DNA from: Struthio camelus
Lineage: Eukaryota > Chordata > Aves > Struthioniformes > Struthionidae
Direction of reading: 5' to 3'
Assembly: GCF_040807025.1 (NCBI RefSeq)
Contig: NC_090951.1
Span: 248,001 to 312,000, forward strand
DNA length: 64,000 nt
The notes beneath the pieces are model-generated. The model made no database searches. It was given only the letters and a program-made list of their open reading frames with translations, and had not been told where the DNA came from. Numbering within the stretch: the stretch's first letter is position 1; each line of letters begins with the position of its first letter. The position numbers and the translations under genes were made by a program. Positions 23,818-38,800 of the stretch are shown here, one piece after another.

Positions 23818-26800
23818 TCACGTGAAGTGCAGGTATTCCTTAGCATTCTTGACCCAACCCTGCAGGGCTTGGCTACGCAGCACTTCCCAGGCTTCTTGAT
23901 AATTTAATGCAGCTTCCTTGTAGTCGCAATAGGTTTCTAGAGTCTTCATCCTGACACAAAATACACAACAATGAACAAATTTCTATTATCCTACTGGATG
24001 CAAATGTCACAAAATTAAAAAAAAAAAAAATCAAATGCATTTCATAACATGCTGATGCATGCATGACGTTCCACGAGCTCTTCTGTGCTACTAAGTAAAA
24101 CCCTCCTACACTTCTAAGGAAACTGAAGAGGTCCAGGTCCTAAAGGAGTTAGTGTTTCTTGACGTTGTCAGCAGTCTTTATAAAAGAAGGAAATAAAACA
24201 CAACTCTTCTGCCATGCTTCATGCACAGTTCTCAGCAATAGAAGTGATAACGTCTGACTTTGTGACAACAGGTTACAGAACACTTCCATGATAGCAACAA
24301 ATGTAGAAGCAAAGCAGAAAAGGTGGCGAGAGAGGAGTGCTTTGAATTGGGTGGAAGCGGCTTTGTCTCACTAGAACGGATATGATCGTTGGCCAGAGGG
24401 GAAGGGGCCAGTGAGGAAGAGGACAGTTTTTCTTTTCCAACACAAAATAAATGGGAAGTGTGACAGAAAGAAACAGGAGGCAAGGATAAAATATTTTTAT
24501 CTTCTCCCTGAAGCATGAGAGACTCAGCAGTTTCTGTGATCTGCTCTCCTTCTTTACGCAGCACCTGCTCCCCACAATCTCAGTGGAACCACTGGACACT
24601 CTGCTGAGTGCATTATACCAGTTTTATAAAATAGGGAAATTCAAGTAAAGATTATCACTGAAACACGAGAAAGAGAGAGGACAAGGAATGCCAAAACAAT
24701 TTCATCAAGACTTTGTTCCTCTCCTTGCTGTCCTTTCCCATCCTTTCTTTTCCCTCTTCCAATCAGTCTGTCAGCCACAGGAAACACGTAATGTTTATAC
24801 ACTTGACCCAATAGGAGCAGATGAACACGGGCCAAAAACAAGAAAGAGGAAGAGCTGAAGTATTTCAGGGTCCCTAATCTAAACAGCCTGAGAACCACTG
24901 CACAAAGTTCCAGAGCAGACTTTTATGCCTAAAGGCAGCCCTGCTCCCCAGCCTCCCCCCTCAAACAAAAGCAAAAAAAGCAAAAAAGCAAAACCACCAC
25001 AAGGATTTCAGAAGGGAAATCCAGATGCTGAGAAGGCCGATGCTTAGACACGGCAGACCATCACAAGCTGTATTTCGTACATTCATCATTCCATTATCAA
25101 TGTATTTCTAGAACACTGTGACTTGCATAGCAAGCCATGAGATGTTATCCATCCTGCAGACCTTAACCTCAGAAAGCACAGGAGGAAAGAACCTGTCCAC
25201 TCCACTGCAGTACATAGAGAGATATATAGTCTTACAAACCTGCCTGCCCTCTTGTCACAGCTAATCCATTTTGCTTTCTTTATCGTTCTTTCACACAAAT
25301 TAAGCTCTGAAACTAACCATTGCTCAGAAAAGTTCCATGGAAGGGCCCACTGCAACTCTCCCCCACCTGCTCAGTGTATCAGTCACAGAATCACATCATC
25401 AATGGTGGATCAAGCATCCTTGAAGAGGCAGAAGACCAGCAAATGTCTGCCTATGCAGCATTCAGGAAACAGCACAGTTCCAAGAAGGGTTGTGGGCCCA
25501 ACCAGCTCCCTCAAATCTCTGTAATACAGGCAAGCTGTTCCTCTCCCAGGTATTCCAACATGCACCTCTGAGACACAGTACAAGCCATCAACTCCTCCTC
25601 CTCCACATCAAGACCATTCCTTGTGGAACAAGAGGCATGATGTGGATGAAGACCTATTTATCCTGTGGGAAGAAATTATCTTGTGCTAGCATCCTTCTTG
25701 CACTTAAGACACTTCTGACAAGTTTATTTAAGACTTTGACCTAGCCCTTCTTCACTATAAGTATATTTAATGATGTATATTTGTCCTTTATTATAGAACA
25801 GCTAATATCAGATGCTGTTAACATATTCAAAAAACAGCAAATTTTATTTATTAGATCACCTGGGAGACAGTCCAAGCTCAAAAAGGAACCATTCAACACA
25901 GATAAAATTTTAGACTAGCGTTAAAGGTGAAGCAGCTTTTTTTCCTAGGGGAATGTTCTTCCTTGGATCTGCTGTAGATACAGGCATATGTGTGTGTTCT
26001 CTTTGCCACTGAGCCAAGAAAAGGACTCTGATCCTTAACGGCTCTTCATTTCATCCTTGCTAAACTTTGCTCTTTTTCCTGACTCTATTGGTAAAGCAAC
26101 GGCTCTTCAATTCATATCCGGCAGCCTGACCCAGTTTAACTAAAACACATATGGATGTCTCTAACCTAGATTATTCCGACATACCTCAGTTAGGGAACTG
26201 CTACAGCAAACAGTAGAGGAATACATTTCTAGCAGGAAACCAGGATGGACCATTCAGCAGCAGCTACAAGAGCACACGTGACTGCAGCCTTTTAGGAGTC
26301 GCTGCATTTTAAAAAGCTTCTTCACGGAACTGCCAAAATCAAACAGATTTATTTAATTCACGTTTATTTAATTCTCTGCCTTGGGCTTCAGAGAAATATT
26401 CAGTACAGACACACGAAAAACGCTTTCAAATTCAAAGTATGTTACATCTGTCTAAAAAAACCTCATGTGATTCAATTATATCTCAGCTTTGGTTGTGCTA
26501 TTAAGTCTCTCCGCATCCGCAATGAAAAATCTGTGTTTCTTTGTTTTTTGTCAGAAGTGAACACTTGTCTGCTGCCCCAGGCAAAGCCCAGTGCAATCCT
26601 AAGGTCTCCAGCCTATCCAAGTATGCCGGTCTACGTTCCTTTTATGTCTCCCTTTACTATTTCTGCCTTGCCCCTACCTCACTGCATAAGAGGGGTCGGG
26701 TGGTTCTGATGGTTACGTGCCAGAGAGGCGATCCACAGATGCAAAATTCCATTCTTAAAGATATCACCATTCATGGAAAAAAAGCATTATATAAATCACC

Positions 26801-29800
26801 ATTACACTTGAAAAGATTCATGTGTTCAGCCGCATGCAAGACAGAAAAGAAATGATTCTTTCCACAAGCATGGCAGTCTGTGCAGAAAAGCAATATACTG
26901 CTGCATGCGGATTCCACGCTTTCTTCAGAGCAACAGACAAACCCCATTTTAACCTCATTTTCAGTTTCAAACTTTTACATTCAACTCATTATGCACATTT
27001 GAGATTGCAGACACATTGCATGTGAAAAAATGTTGACGGAATCGCAAGGCATTTGACCAAAAACTATTCTTACACAAAAATTAATGAATCACATGTAAGA
27101 GGACAAAAGCATACAGCTCATCGATATATAAAAATCGGCAGCAAATCCCTAACGTTAGGGGCCAGGAAACCATACTCAGCCCAATTCTACTAGTACCTTC
27201 ATCAATGCTTCAGATAAAACTTGTCATACATATTTCAGTGGAACTCACTCACAGAGTTAGCCCACGTTGTGACATGTTCTTTATCTTCTTAACAACCGGT
27301 GTCTCTTGCAAACTTTGTCTGCAGCGCCTGCATTTTAACACTAACGTAAGGTTATGCACAATGGAACAAAACCTGAAGCCAAGGCAGTGCTGCTGAGTGT
27401 GAACAGCTAATTTACTGTTCTTGAATTACTACAATCCTGTCATGCATTCAGGGAAAGAGTGGGCACAGGAAATGAAGAACTGAAAGCACCTCTTTCTACA
27501 GCATTTGGGAGATTGCTACTGCATTGTTGTGGCTAGCTTTGGAGTCCAGGTTTTCAAAACATTATTGAAAAACTGGAAAACAAGCTTTGGGGCTTCAGGA
27601 AAATGCCTTCTGAGATGTGGAAAAATGAGTCACACAGAGGAAAAAATGTAGAAGCTCACCGTAGTAATTAAAAAAGATCAAGTCTTGAGAGGATTAGATG
27701 CATGTATCTTCATGGGGCAGAAAATACTACTTAATAAAAAAGCTCTGAAATTTGGCAAAGGTCTAACAAGGATCTGTGACCTGCAGTAAAGAAAAGACTT
27801 TCTTAGTTAGATCAGAGGATCTGACTATCCCTCAGGCCTTAAAAATCTCTGCAGTAGCAGGATCATCTCAGAAATTGTTTAGTGTACAAACTTCAGAAAG
27901 GAACAAAATTTTAAAAGGGATTAGAAAATTACAATAAGATTTATTAAAAAAAAATTTTAATTGCCTTTTTTTTTTTTTTCTGGTTCATCACAGTAGTAAC
28001 AATGAAGTTGCAGCCCTTCCAAGACAGTTTACTGCATGATTTGTATAGCATATAGCACACTTAAAGTACAGGAGCACGTTATTTTAGGAAGAAATTATAA
28101 TCCAGAACTCAGATACTTTTGTCCCGTGAAAGAGAAAAGAGAAATCCTGTTTAAGTTAAACCACCATAATTCTACACATGCTGCCAATAAATCATTTCAT
28201 GTAAGCTACAGACTCTCTGATCTAGCAGAAAAGGCCTAGCAAGTTCATAATAAGAGGCCAGAAGATGAAGCCAAAACATTCAGATTGGAAAGAAGGGACA
28301 TATTTTTAAGAATATGGAGGATTGATTATTGCAAGAATTTACATAAGGACATGGTAGATCATCCATCAGTTGAAGCCCTGCATCAAGATTCAACATCTAA
28401 GAGATAACAGTCTAACTCAAGCAGGAGCAACAGATGATGTGCAGCAATTACTGGATGACGTTCATACTAGAGACTATACCATACGGCAGATAAAGTTGTT
28501 TCACTGACAGTTTATAAATGCATCCAGCTCAACTATGTCATCAGCCTGGTTACCTGCAATGTTTTCAAAACACTAATAAGCGAGGCTGCAAACAAATGTA
28601 TTTGCTTCTCTGAAGCAGTTCGTTCTCTAACAGTAAAACCTTCCCATGACAGTCTTCGATTTGACTATCCCACAGAGGTATGCTAAGCAGGCTGCCATTT
28701 CCACACAGTCATCCACAATCACTCCAGCAGGAAACATCTAGCTGTCACCTGGAGAAAGCCTTTTGTTTGTAAAAACGAACACAGGCAAAATTCTTAAAGG
28801 TGAAAACCAAGAGAAAGTTCTATGCTTTAGTCTCGATATTTAAAGTCATCTAAAAGCCCTTGTATTCTTAACCGCCTGTCTGTCAACAACATGGGCACAC
28901 GCTCCCCTGTACAACAGCCCATCCCCTTCCATTAGGTGCCACTGGAACTGGAATCACCGATTATGCAGACTGAATGGGAAGGAGGAAGAAAGCGCAATCT
29001 TAATTGCGATGGCTCCTGACTACAGCTCAAGAGAAAAGAGGAGAGGATCAGTCATCCATGTAACAAGCCTGGCAAGAAACTCAGGCCGGGTTTACATTAC
29101 AAAGTCTCATTTATACTCAGACAGAGAGATGGGCAGCCAGCCAAACCTTGCATAAAAAGCAATGCCAGCTGACTCTACCGAGTGGATGCCGCTATATGAC
29201 AAAAGAAGGCTTTTATTTCCTTATGCAATGGACAAGGCACGGCTCTACCAGCAGGTAAAATACCCAACAAAGCAAAATAAAACCTCCTTTGCCATTATTT
29301 CCACTAAACATTGTGCAAAGAACATTAATACAGGGGGTTTTATGTAACAATTGAGCCTAGCAATGGTGTAACACTAGCCCTTGACACAGGTCAAAAGTTT
29401 GCCATCATTCCAGTGACAGCAAGCACAGAAAACATGAAATTGATGCAGAAAATGAGAGGTAGCCAGTAAACGGATCTGAATGAGGTAGCAGATTGGCTGC
29501 AGTAACAGATAAGGATGGATTGATGTACTAGTAATTTCAAAATACTCTCTCTTTTGTTTAGTGTTAGTAGGTAAGAAGTTTTTTATATATGTGTGTGTGT
29601 GTATACACACACACACACATATATATGAGTAACTGGCAACATTTTAGATAATCTAGCTAGAGGTACAATCCAGGATTTAAGTAAGGCACTAAAGATGGAG
29701 TTCTTAAAGATTATCAGAATGGAAGAAAGAAAGTGGGACCGCACAACAGAACGTTATCTGGTTCCTGATGAAGAAGCAGATTAAGCCAACCAAAAATCTC

Positions 29801-32800
29801 CTCCTTTTTATTGTTGTAGTTGAAACCTAATAAATCAAGTCTTGAAAAATGCAACTACTAAATGTTATTATGCTTAGCCTCTTAGAGGCTTTGCATTTGT
29901 TATTATGCTTTGCCTCTCCAGAAAGACAGCATCAACGTTCTGCCCCAACAGGCTCTCAACCTGTTCCAATTTAACAGTGCCTGCACTGATCCTACAGAAA
30001 GAGGTGAAGAAGAAAAGAGAAAGAGAGAAAGGAAGGCACAAAAAGCAGGAGAAGCTAGACTATGCAAAGGAGACAAGAAAACAGAACTTCATAATCACTA
30101 TATTAGTTTCGCATAAAGCTCTAACTGGTTCCTGTAGCCTGTGTCTGACAGTGCACAAGAGTAGATGAAGGAAAGGCTAAGCAAAGAGTGATCCTTGTCC
30201 TTGATATACAGCAAATTGAAAAGGACTATGGATTAAGATTGCATTGATGGAGCAGAAAGGACTGGAGACAACGGACCAAAAAGTGGACCAGAAAAGGCAG
30301 GGCAGGGGCTTACAGGTAAAGAGGGAAGAGGAAGCGGGCTGATAGCATAGCACTGAAGCCACCCCTTTGTGGGAAGAGATATCGAGATACACTTGAGTGA
30401 AAATAAAAGAAAAAAATGGGCAAGAATTAAACACATGGGAGTTTAGAGGAAAGAATATGAGGGTGTGGAAGCTCTTATCTAAAGTCCACTCAAATTCAGA
30501 CTACATAAAACAAAGAAAACATCAGAATACTTTCTAGAAAGGGAAAGGGAAGAAGGAGGAAACAGCAATACAAAAAGATTTGCTATTTTGCTTTTTAATC
30601 GAGGAGTAGGAAGAAGGAAGGCTTCAAAAGGAAAGCAGCTGGACAGGCTGACTGGTGTATACCTCTACAATATAAACTGAGTTTGCGCAGCCTAAAAACG
30701 ATGCCACATCTGTGAGTCAGCTGGACTTTGTCAGGAGAAACCCTGAGAGAAAAATGGTAAAGGACAAAAAAGTCAAAGGAAATTACAAAGCCGCTGCAAT
30801 CTAGAAAAGGCCTGAGGTGAAGTGACTTTACGTAAGCAGCACATGACTAGCACAACGAGTCACCTACCCAACAATGCACCAGTTCATGCTCTGAGGAAAT
30901 CAGGGTAGCTAAATAAGTGAGGAGCAACTCTCACCTCAAAGAGGCTAATAATTTTATATTTAAAACAGAATTAAGGAGAAAGTATACCTCTGTATATACA
31001 CTGAAGAAGATGCCAGTTATGAGGCATTTCATACATACACTGAAGAAGATAACTGGAATCCTTAACCCACAAAACATAAAAGCAAGCACGATCTATTGAT
31101 TAAAGACTCAGGGTGCCCTTGGCCGAGTTCACCTCATCTGGGGGCTTGGTGCCACTGAAAGGCAGAGATGGCCTATCTCCCCTGCTTCCAGCCACACATA
31201 CCTCCTACTTTTTTTGCATGGGTTCTATTACTTGTTTTAGTTTCCATGAACAAATTCCCCTCATTAATCTAGCAGAAATCAGAGAAGACAAGGAAATTGT
31301 TTTCTGCCATATTAGCTAGTTGAACTGGCAACGTGGCGTTGGAGAAGCACTACTGATACAAAGGAGGAGCGATGGGAGTGGTAGGACCATATGGCCCCAT
31401 CAGCAACTGCAACCAATTAAATCAGCTTGACATCTGGTCTAATCATGTCCCAGAGCTGGCAAAGTTACAGCTGAAAATAAGACTAAAACAAGAAAAGCCT
31501 TCCGAAACAATGGATTTGGAACCTTCTACATCACTTGGAATCCCTAAGCCAAAGTTAGGGATCTATTTCTGCATGCATGAAACTATGCCCTGCCCTACTG
31601 TGCACCAGAAGTAGGGCAAGGGAAGGACAAGGCTCCATGACTAGGAACATAATTTACCCTTTTCTAAAGAAGTGAGCCTTTAGATCAGATCAGCTGTCCC
31701 AAACTCTTACCTTAACTCCAAATTAAGAAACCACCTGTGATTTCTTCTGTCTCTCATGAATATATGAGATGCCCTGGCTACTTCTCCAAGGAGGTGACTA
31801 AAAAGACCCCAAAAAGATTATTCCTAACCCATCAAGCACAAATCATATTCTTCAAGTGTCAAATTTTAACAATGGGTTTATCAAAAGCAACACTCATGAG
31901 AAGATTCTGGTATCATCATAGTACACTTGGGATTCATGAAGATAAATCCACTTTTCTAGCTATAAAGAAAACAACTTTACCTGAGAGTATCTGGCAGATT
32001 CTCTTGCGAAATACTTGACACCAGCTTTTGGAATGTATGGAAGAGCTCTACTTTACAGATCTTGGATCTGATGGAAACAAGAAATTAGAAATTCAAATTA
32101 GACTCCTCAGAGTAAATAAAACAGTATTTCTGAAATAGATCTGTCACATCAGGCCTAGAGCCACGACTGATCACTTGATACTGTCCTCTCTAATAAAGTT
32201 TGGCCTGGGAAATTCTTAAAACTAACCAAATCCCAGAGCCATGTACCCCCTAGAACTACTTTCAAGCACAACTGAAGAGAGTGCACATAAAAACTTTTTG
32301 TTTTTTTATTTGTGTTTCATATGATTTTCAGCAGTGAAGTCTATGTGTCCGCTCATGTCTTGGAAAAAGAGGAAAGCACCTGAGAAGTACAACGCATGCT
32401 AATAAACCAGTGGGAAATATCAAATTCTAATAACAAAGTTTCGGTACGTTCTAAAAAGTGATTACTATCTTTTCATGTTTTGGAAGAAAATATTTATAAA
32501 TATTTAGAATAATAATTCCTCAAATAAAATACAACAGCTGCAAACTATTTTGCAGGTTTCTGAAACTGTTCTTCAGTTTCAATCTGTGGAAGCTAAGACT
32601 TTCACAGTTCTGCCCTCTTGTTTCTCAGCACCCTTCCACGCTTCCCTGGTACATTTTCTTCAGGGGTTTGCAGGTTTGCTTTCCTCACTGTGGTCCAGAC
32701 CACCAGCAGGGAGGGTGCACTGGTGCTCTGTCCAAGGCATGTTGCAGCACTGCAGCTGCTGACTGCAGTCAGGAAACTATTTGTCATGGACTTTAGCACA

Positions 32801-35800
32801 AAAATGGGATTTGTCTACAATCTGGTACTCATCTGACACTGTCGTGATTGTCTACCAGGAGCAAAAAAAGCCCCAATCTAACCCTACAAGAAGCAGGGCG
32901 GGGGGAGAGAACGATTATTTTTGGCTGGTTCCGTTCTCCATAAGAGTTCACAGCAGCTTGGCAAGGTCAGTGCAAGTAAAATGGGGAGAGAGGGAGGAGA
33001 AGGGCCTGTCTTAGACCAGTTCAAGCTCTTCTGAAATGATGCCCTCAGAGAAATTGGAGAATACACTTATTAGTGACAATTTTGTATATTTAGATAATAG
33101 AGAAAAAGAAACAGAGTGAGGAGAAAGGGAAGATCAAGCTAAGGAACGGGTAGTCATTCACATCGTTTCCTTTAAAGCGCCCATCAACCACGAAACCTTC
33201 AGAAATGTAGCAGGCTGGCACAAAATTACCTTTCCCCCTTTACCCTGTCAGGGAAGTTTTACAGCTTTTCCTTTCCCTGCAAGATTTCTATAGGAATAGA
33301 GCAGGAGCATGAGAATCTAGAAGGACACACTTCCTCTTACAGCTCACAGTAGTACGTCCCTATTCAATGTTTTTAATTAAAAACAAAATCTGTTCACTTC
33401 TTGAAGAAACGTAAAAAGATACTCCACAATTTAACTTCTCCTAGCTCATCTGAACTGCCCACCAGCCTTTTCCCTTCATTTAAAGGGCCATACTCATAAA
33501 AGGCTGCATTGTCCCAAGAGTAAGCTGTACGAGAGTCCTAGCAGCAGTTGTCATTTTGCAGAGAGAACATTTTAATATCCCCACAGCGTTATCTGTGCGA
33601 GACTGCACCCTCATCAGCCTACAGCTATAGCAGAGGTTGAGTCAGGACTGGTCTCAGCACTGGTCAAACCACAGAGGATCACAAGTGCTTCACCAAATCA
33701 ACAACCTTTTTTTTTTTTTTTTTTTTTTTTGGACTAATACAAAGTATCTGGAACAATTCTGTCCTGTTCACAAGAGTGCTGAGAGGAGGTATTCAGCAAC
33801 AGTGGCAGGGTAGTTAACTACAAAAAGGCTCATCATAAAGAAGATCATTCAAAATGTAAAAAGTCTTTTAAAGATACCATAGGCATCTCTAGCTGTCAGT
33901 TTTAAGCCCTTTTCTTCCCTCAAAAATCAGGCAACCAGAATAGCTGTTTTTAAAATAGGGGTTGTTTTGAAAGCCCCACTTATTTTCTCTACTGATTTAA
34001 ATCTTTTTCTATACTTGTCCCCACAATGACTGATTCAATTTTCCAAAACATGCAATCGGATTCTCCAGAAACATTTTTAAAAAGCTTTCTTATTTTGCTA
34101 TTAAGTTGCTTAAGAACCCACAAATTGGCATGCAAAGATGCTCTAAACTTTCATCTTCATGTTAATTTGTCAAAGGTTCATATTGTAGTTTTTGGTGTTT
34201 CAGTTAATTAAGCATTAACAAAAGCACATACCAGAAAGTCTACCTACAAATTCCTTCTGGTCAGTCAGTTTACCTTCCCTTCCTTGGTATCTAATCTTAT
34301 CTAGCATAGATTTCTGTGCTACAGAGAGGGGGAAAAAAACAGAAAAAAAATCACTAATCAGCTAGATTCCTCAAGGGGAAAAAAAGAGGGTAGAAATGCA
34401 AGTCTTAAACGTTTAATATTAAACACCCCTCCGGATACAAATTCTGTATTTGGACTTTCATCACAAAAGCATAAAACGTTTACTTATTCCTTGACATAGT
34501 TTTTAATTCTGATTTCCTAAGGAAACAAGACCTTTGTAGTTACACTGTCTTATAGGCCTCCTCTAAAAACTTTTGAGTATTTTAACCGATTTCAAACATA
34601 TCTGGAAAAGAGAGGAGAACCTCTCAACAATAACTAAGTTCCTTCAGTTTTGGGCAAAGTGGCAGCTAGCAGAAGGCTCCTAGAAGTTTTACAGTTGATA
34701 CACAAACGCTATATAGCAAATCTAAGCCTACAAAAAGAAGGTTAGCGTTTTTCATTTTATTATCTTTCATATACCCTCTGGAATAGCTTACACACCACAT
34801 ATTGAAAACTGTTGTTCACATAAGTCACCTAGGTCACCTGTGATAACAATACCCCAGATACCAATACTTTTCACAAACCACAAAGTTCCTGGTCCTCTTC
34901 TTTCCAGAGATGGGGTTGGAAATACTAGGATGCAATAGGATAGACTTCAGTCTAATCAGGCATAACTTCTAGAAGCTCAGAACGTGCAACTCACAGGCAC
35001 GCTTTCACATGAATTCTCCTCTACCTATCATTTCATTCACTTTTGCCAGAATTATCTTCATCCTCCCAGAAAGTCCGGGAAAAACAGACAATATGAGCAC
35101 TGATAAATTGGTAGTGTAAGCAGTCAATGACCAAAACACTACCACAACCCTCAAGCTGAACTGCCACAGAATAATGATAATTTTGGTCATCTCACCTAAA
35201 CTGAGGGGAGCCTAGACAGAGATGATGGAGAAACTTGTTTGTGGTTGTTTACAAGAAATTCCTCTCAAGCACAAGAAAAATACATATGCTTTTCTTTAAA
35301 CGTTAACGGGTGACAGAACCTCATGATAGTTCTTAAAACAGCATAGTATCACAAAGACAATTGGAAAGGTGACATGTTCTGTGTAGAAATCTGCTGCAAG
35401 CATTTCATAACGTTTCCAAACTTTAAGGCAGAAACTTGCATTTCAAAGCAACATCAGGTCAGGAAACAGCTGGACTTAACCTTACAGAAAAGAGATCTGT
35501 AAAAACAGGACCCTGCAACATGCTTCATAGTCATGAACCTGAAAGGTACAAAGCAATAATTTTGCTAACTACATCAATAAATAAACCGTATCTTAATAAA
35601 AAATTAGTCATAGCCCCCCACTACCATCATCTACAATATTCTCCTTTATCAAAGCTGACAAGCAAGAAACGGGATAAGCTTGTTAACTCTCCTTCAACTT
35701 TTCCCATTCCTACTCCCCTACACAGTGACTTCTCGTTTTTCCCCATTCCCTATCTATTCAGGAAGGGTGAGTGGATATTTCTTCCTGTTCTGACAACGCC

Positions 35801-38800
35801 CTACGCATCCCAGAGAGCTGAGACGCACGTATGCTAAGAGGTGAGATATATGTATCCAGATATTACAAGATTCCCACACCTGCTCTGATGGCTGCCGATC
35901 CCTTTCTTTGTTGTTCCCTGCCGGAAGCCGTTTGAGGTGACATCCAGAGGCCGCTCAGGGACAGCACTCCAACTGATAGCTGGGGAAGAAAGGATTATGA
36001 ACAAGGAAGACACTCTCATCACAAAAGCAAAACTTACCCCTTCTTCTGTTCAATGTGTTCATATGATACTGTGCTACATCCAAAATAATTCAGATAAACT
36101 ACAAAGAGTTAGGAACCGTGGTTCACTAGGCCAAGATTTTAGCACCTAAAGGAGCAGGTAAACTCTATTAAAAATAGAGATTTCACCTTAATCAGCTCCT
36201 TCAGAAACCGATGCCTCTTGAAACATTTGGCCTCCAGCTCAGCTTCGTAATTCGCCCCCTTTTTAGAGGGATTTTTTACCTTCTTTTGTGTATCCTATCT
36301 GGACAAAGCATGAAGAAATGTCCAGGCTTATTTTCATATTATGCTGTAAACTACTCCCCCTCCAGCCACCTGTACTAGTCATCCTGTGTTTTCCTTATTA
36401 GTTTATCTTAGGTCATCTAAATAGTTCTCTTTATGTTTGATACTCACACACATCAAATATCTGTAGACACTTCTTTAAAAATATTACTAGAGAGTAGTCA
36501 ACTAACAATAATTTACTGGAGGAGATATCAATGCCAACATCCTTAACCTTTGTCCACACCCCGATACCTAATTACCATCTTAGACTATAAACTTCTTGGT
36601 GCTGGAACCCTGCATGCCATACTCTATAGATTTATAAATAACTAGCAAAGCACTAGTAACATGTTAACAGAAAAATGATTGACATGCCCAGTCTGCCTCT
36701 GCATAGCCTAACAACAGCTCCTTTGAGTCATCCTGCCTTGTGATGTTTGTTCTCTGAATTCTCTCATTTCTCTGTCTTCCTAACAGGTAAAACAGTTGCA
36801 CGTGCACTGACTATAAAGAGAATTTTCACAGCATCTCTCCTTCATGATACCATCTTGCTGTTGAAGATGCTCAGAAATTACATATTATATTATAAAAAGT
36901 GGTAACAAGAATCACATTTTCATTGTGACTTCAGTTGTAGATTGCCATTGCTATGCTCTGCTAAGTGCAATTTGTATTTGTATTGTGATTTAGGTAGACT
37001 CCTGTATCACTCTGCTAAATAAAAATCCTATGTAACATCAAGTAACTTCAAATAAGTAAATCTAGGATTAAACATTAAGCTCTCCACATGTGGAATATCT
37101 AAAAGAGCCTGGTCAGAGAGTACTGGACTTTGACAAGTAAACAAAAATCAGCTTAAAAATTAACACATGCCTTCTATTTACTGCAAGCTTCAAAATATTA
37201 AATCGAATATACTTTTATTTTTAAAAATATACACGGAAAGGTGCAGAAAGGGCATTTTTTCCATTTCACTTTGATTTGATTCAGAAGCTAGGAACTGAAA
37301 AAAAGTCTTCTTTTCCTCTTCCAATAATAATAAAAGAGATTAAAGTTTTTTAACATACAAATCCTAGAAGATACTGTGACCATACACAACACGGATAGTT
37401 CTTCCACGTTCACTGGCTTAACTGCAGTGTGAAAACAATGACGTTAGCCCTCATTAGTTCCAGAGAAATCAAATGTGGCAAAGGAACATTTCTTAAAAGA
37501 GAATACCATGGCTGCCATGGGAACTAAAACTGATATTTCTGACTTCTGCAACACACAAACTAATAGAAACTGTAAGAGTGAAACAAAAAAAAATTAGTCA
37601 ACACATGGATGGACTTCATGATTTCAAAGAACAATCCAAGACTGCTCAAAGATCTCTTTGCTGAGTAATAAGAGCTAAGCTAGAATCCACTATATCATAA
37701 CTAATTTTTTTTAATTATATACTTCATTTTATCTCAGCTTTTTCCTCAGCTCTTCATATACTATCTTTAGATTTGACATTACCAATAATATTGCACCAAA
37801 CATCATCACTTAACTAGTTGCCAGTGAGCGAGTCCCTTTACACACAGGTTCTTCCAGGATCTCTTTCTGTCCCCCATGAAAAACTGCATTTATGCTAGCC
37901 GCCTCTCTCAGAGAGGCTACACTTTGTAAGAGTCGTTCAGTTGTAAATCTAACTAACCTCAGCCCCAAGAGAACTCTGAGCTCTCCAGAATTAGTGATCC
38001 TTATTCTTTGCTTCGTACCCTTTAAAAACGGCTGCAATGCTCCTATTTAGCACATTTCAATATTCAGTTTAAAAACTCTGAATTTAGACTTCTGATTTTC
38101 ACCCCTTCCCAAAATCTAATTCAGCATAATTCATATATGAAAAAGCATGATAAAGCATTGTTCTCCATTTTCTAATAATACCTGAGTAACTGTACAAAAC
38201 AAAAGGAATGCAGGAATTCATACACAGTTTGTTTCAGATTTGTTTGTTGTTGTTCCTAAGTGAATTGGCAGCATTATTCAATAATGGATTTTTTTTTTTT
38301 TTTTTACTATTTAAACTTTATCTCTCCTGATGCTTGTTTTGAGTACTCATCATCACAGTATCAAAATCTTTTCCTTCCTGGCACCTGCAACTAATTCCAA
38401 CTTAACAAGTCTATGAATTTCATTAAAGAGTACTTTGTTTCCATTCTGTTTTATCATCAGATCTATTCCAATAGAAAAATTTCCAGTTCTAATTAATCCA
38501 GAAAAGTATGCAACAACAGAAGGTATGCATGTCCAATTTTAGAGAAACTGTTCAGCTACACACCTATGGTGGCAATCTCATTTTCTTGTCTTTTCTTTTT
38601 TTTTTTTTTTTTGCAAAGTCGTAAGACCACATTGCTAAATCACATGACCTTCACATTCATTCATCACCATGACGAGAAATGCAATGTCCCAAAACTCTAT
38701 CAATTAAATCTTTATACTGCACTACTCTGTATTCTTTCTACATTCACAGATTTCTGGAGAGATTGCAAGCTTAAGACTGTAAAACTTGTCATGCTGGGTT

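Noticed and set aside
25380-25750. Possible retroelement remnant in ADAT1 intron 8 (three overlapping open frames)
   Set aside because: No motif of a LINE, LTR element or DNA transposon could be recognised; a short word resembling a CR1 tail (cacagaatcaca) is not enough.
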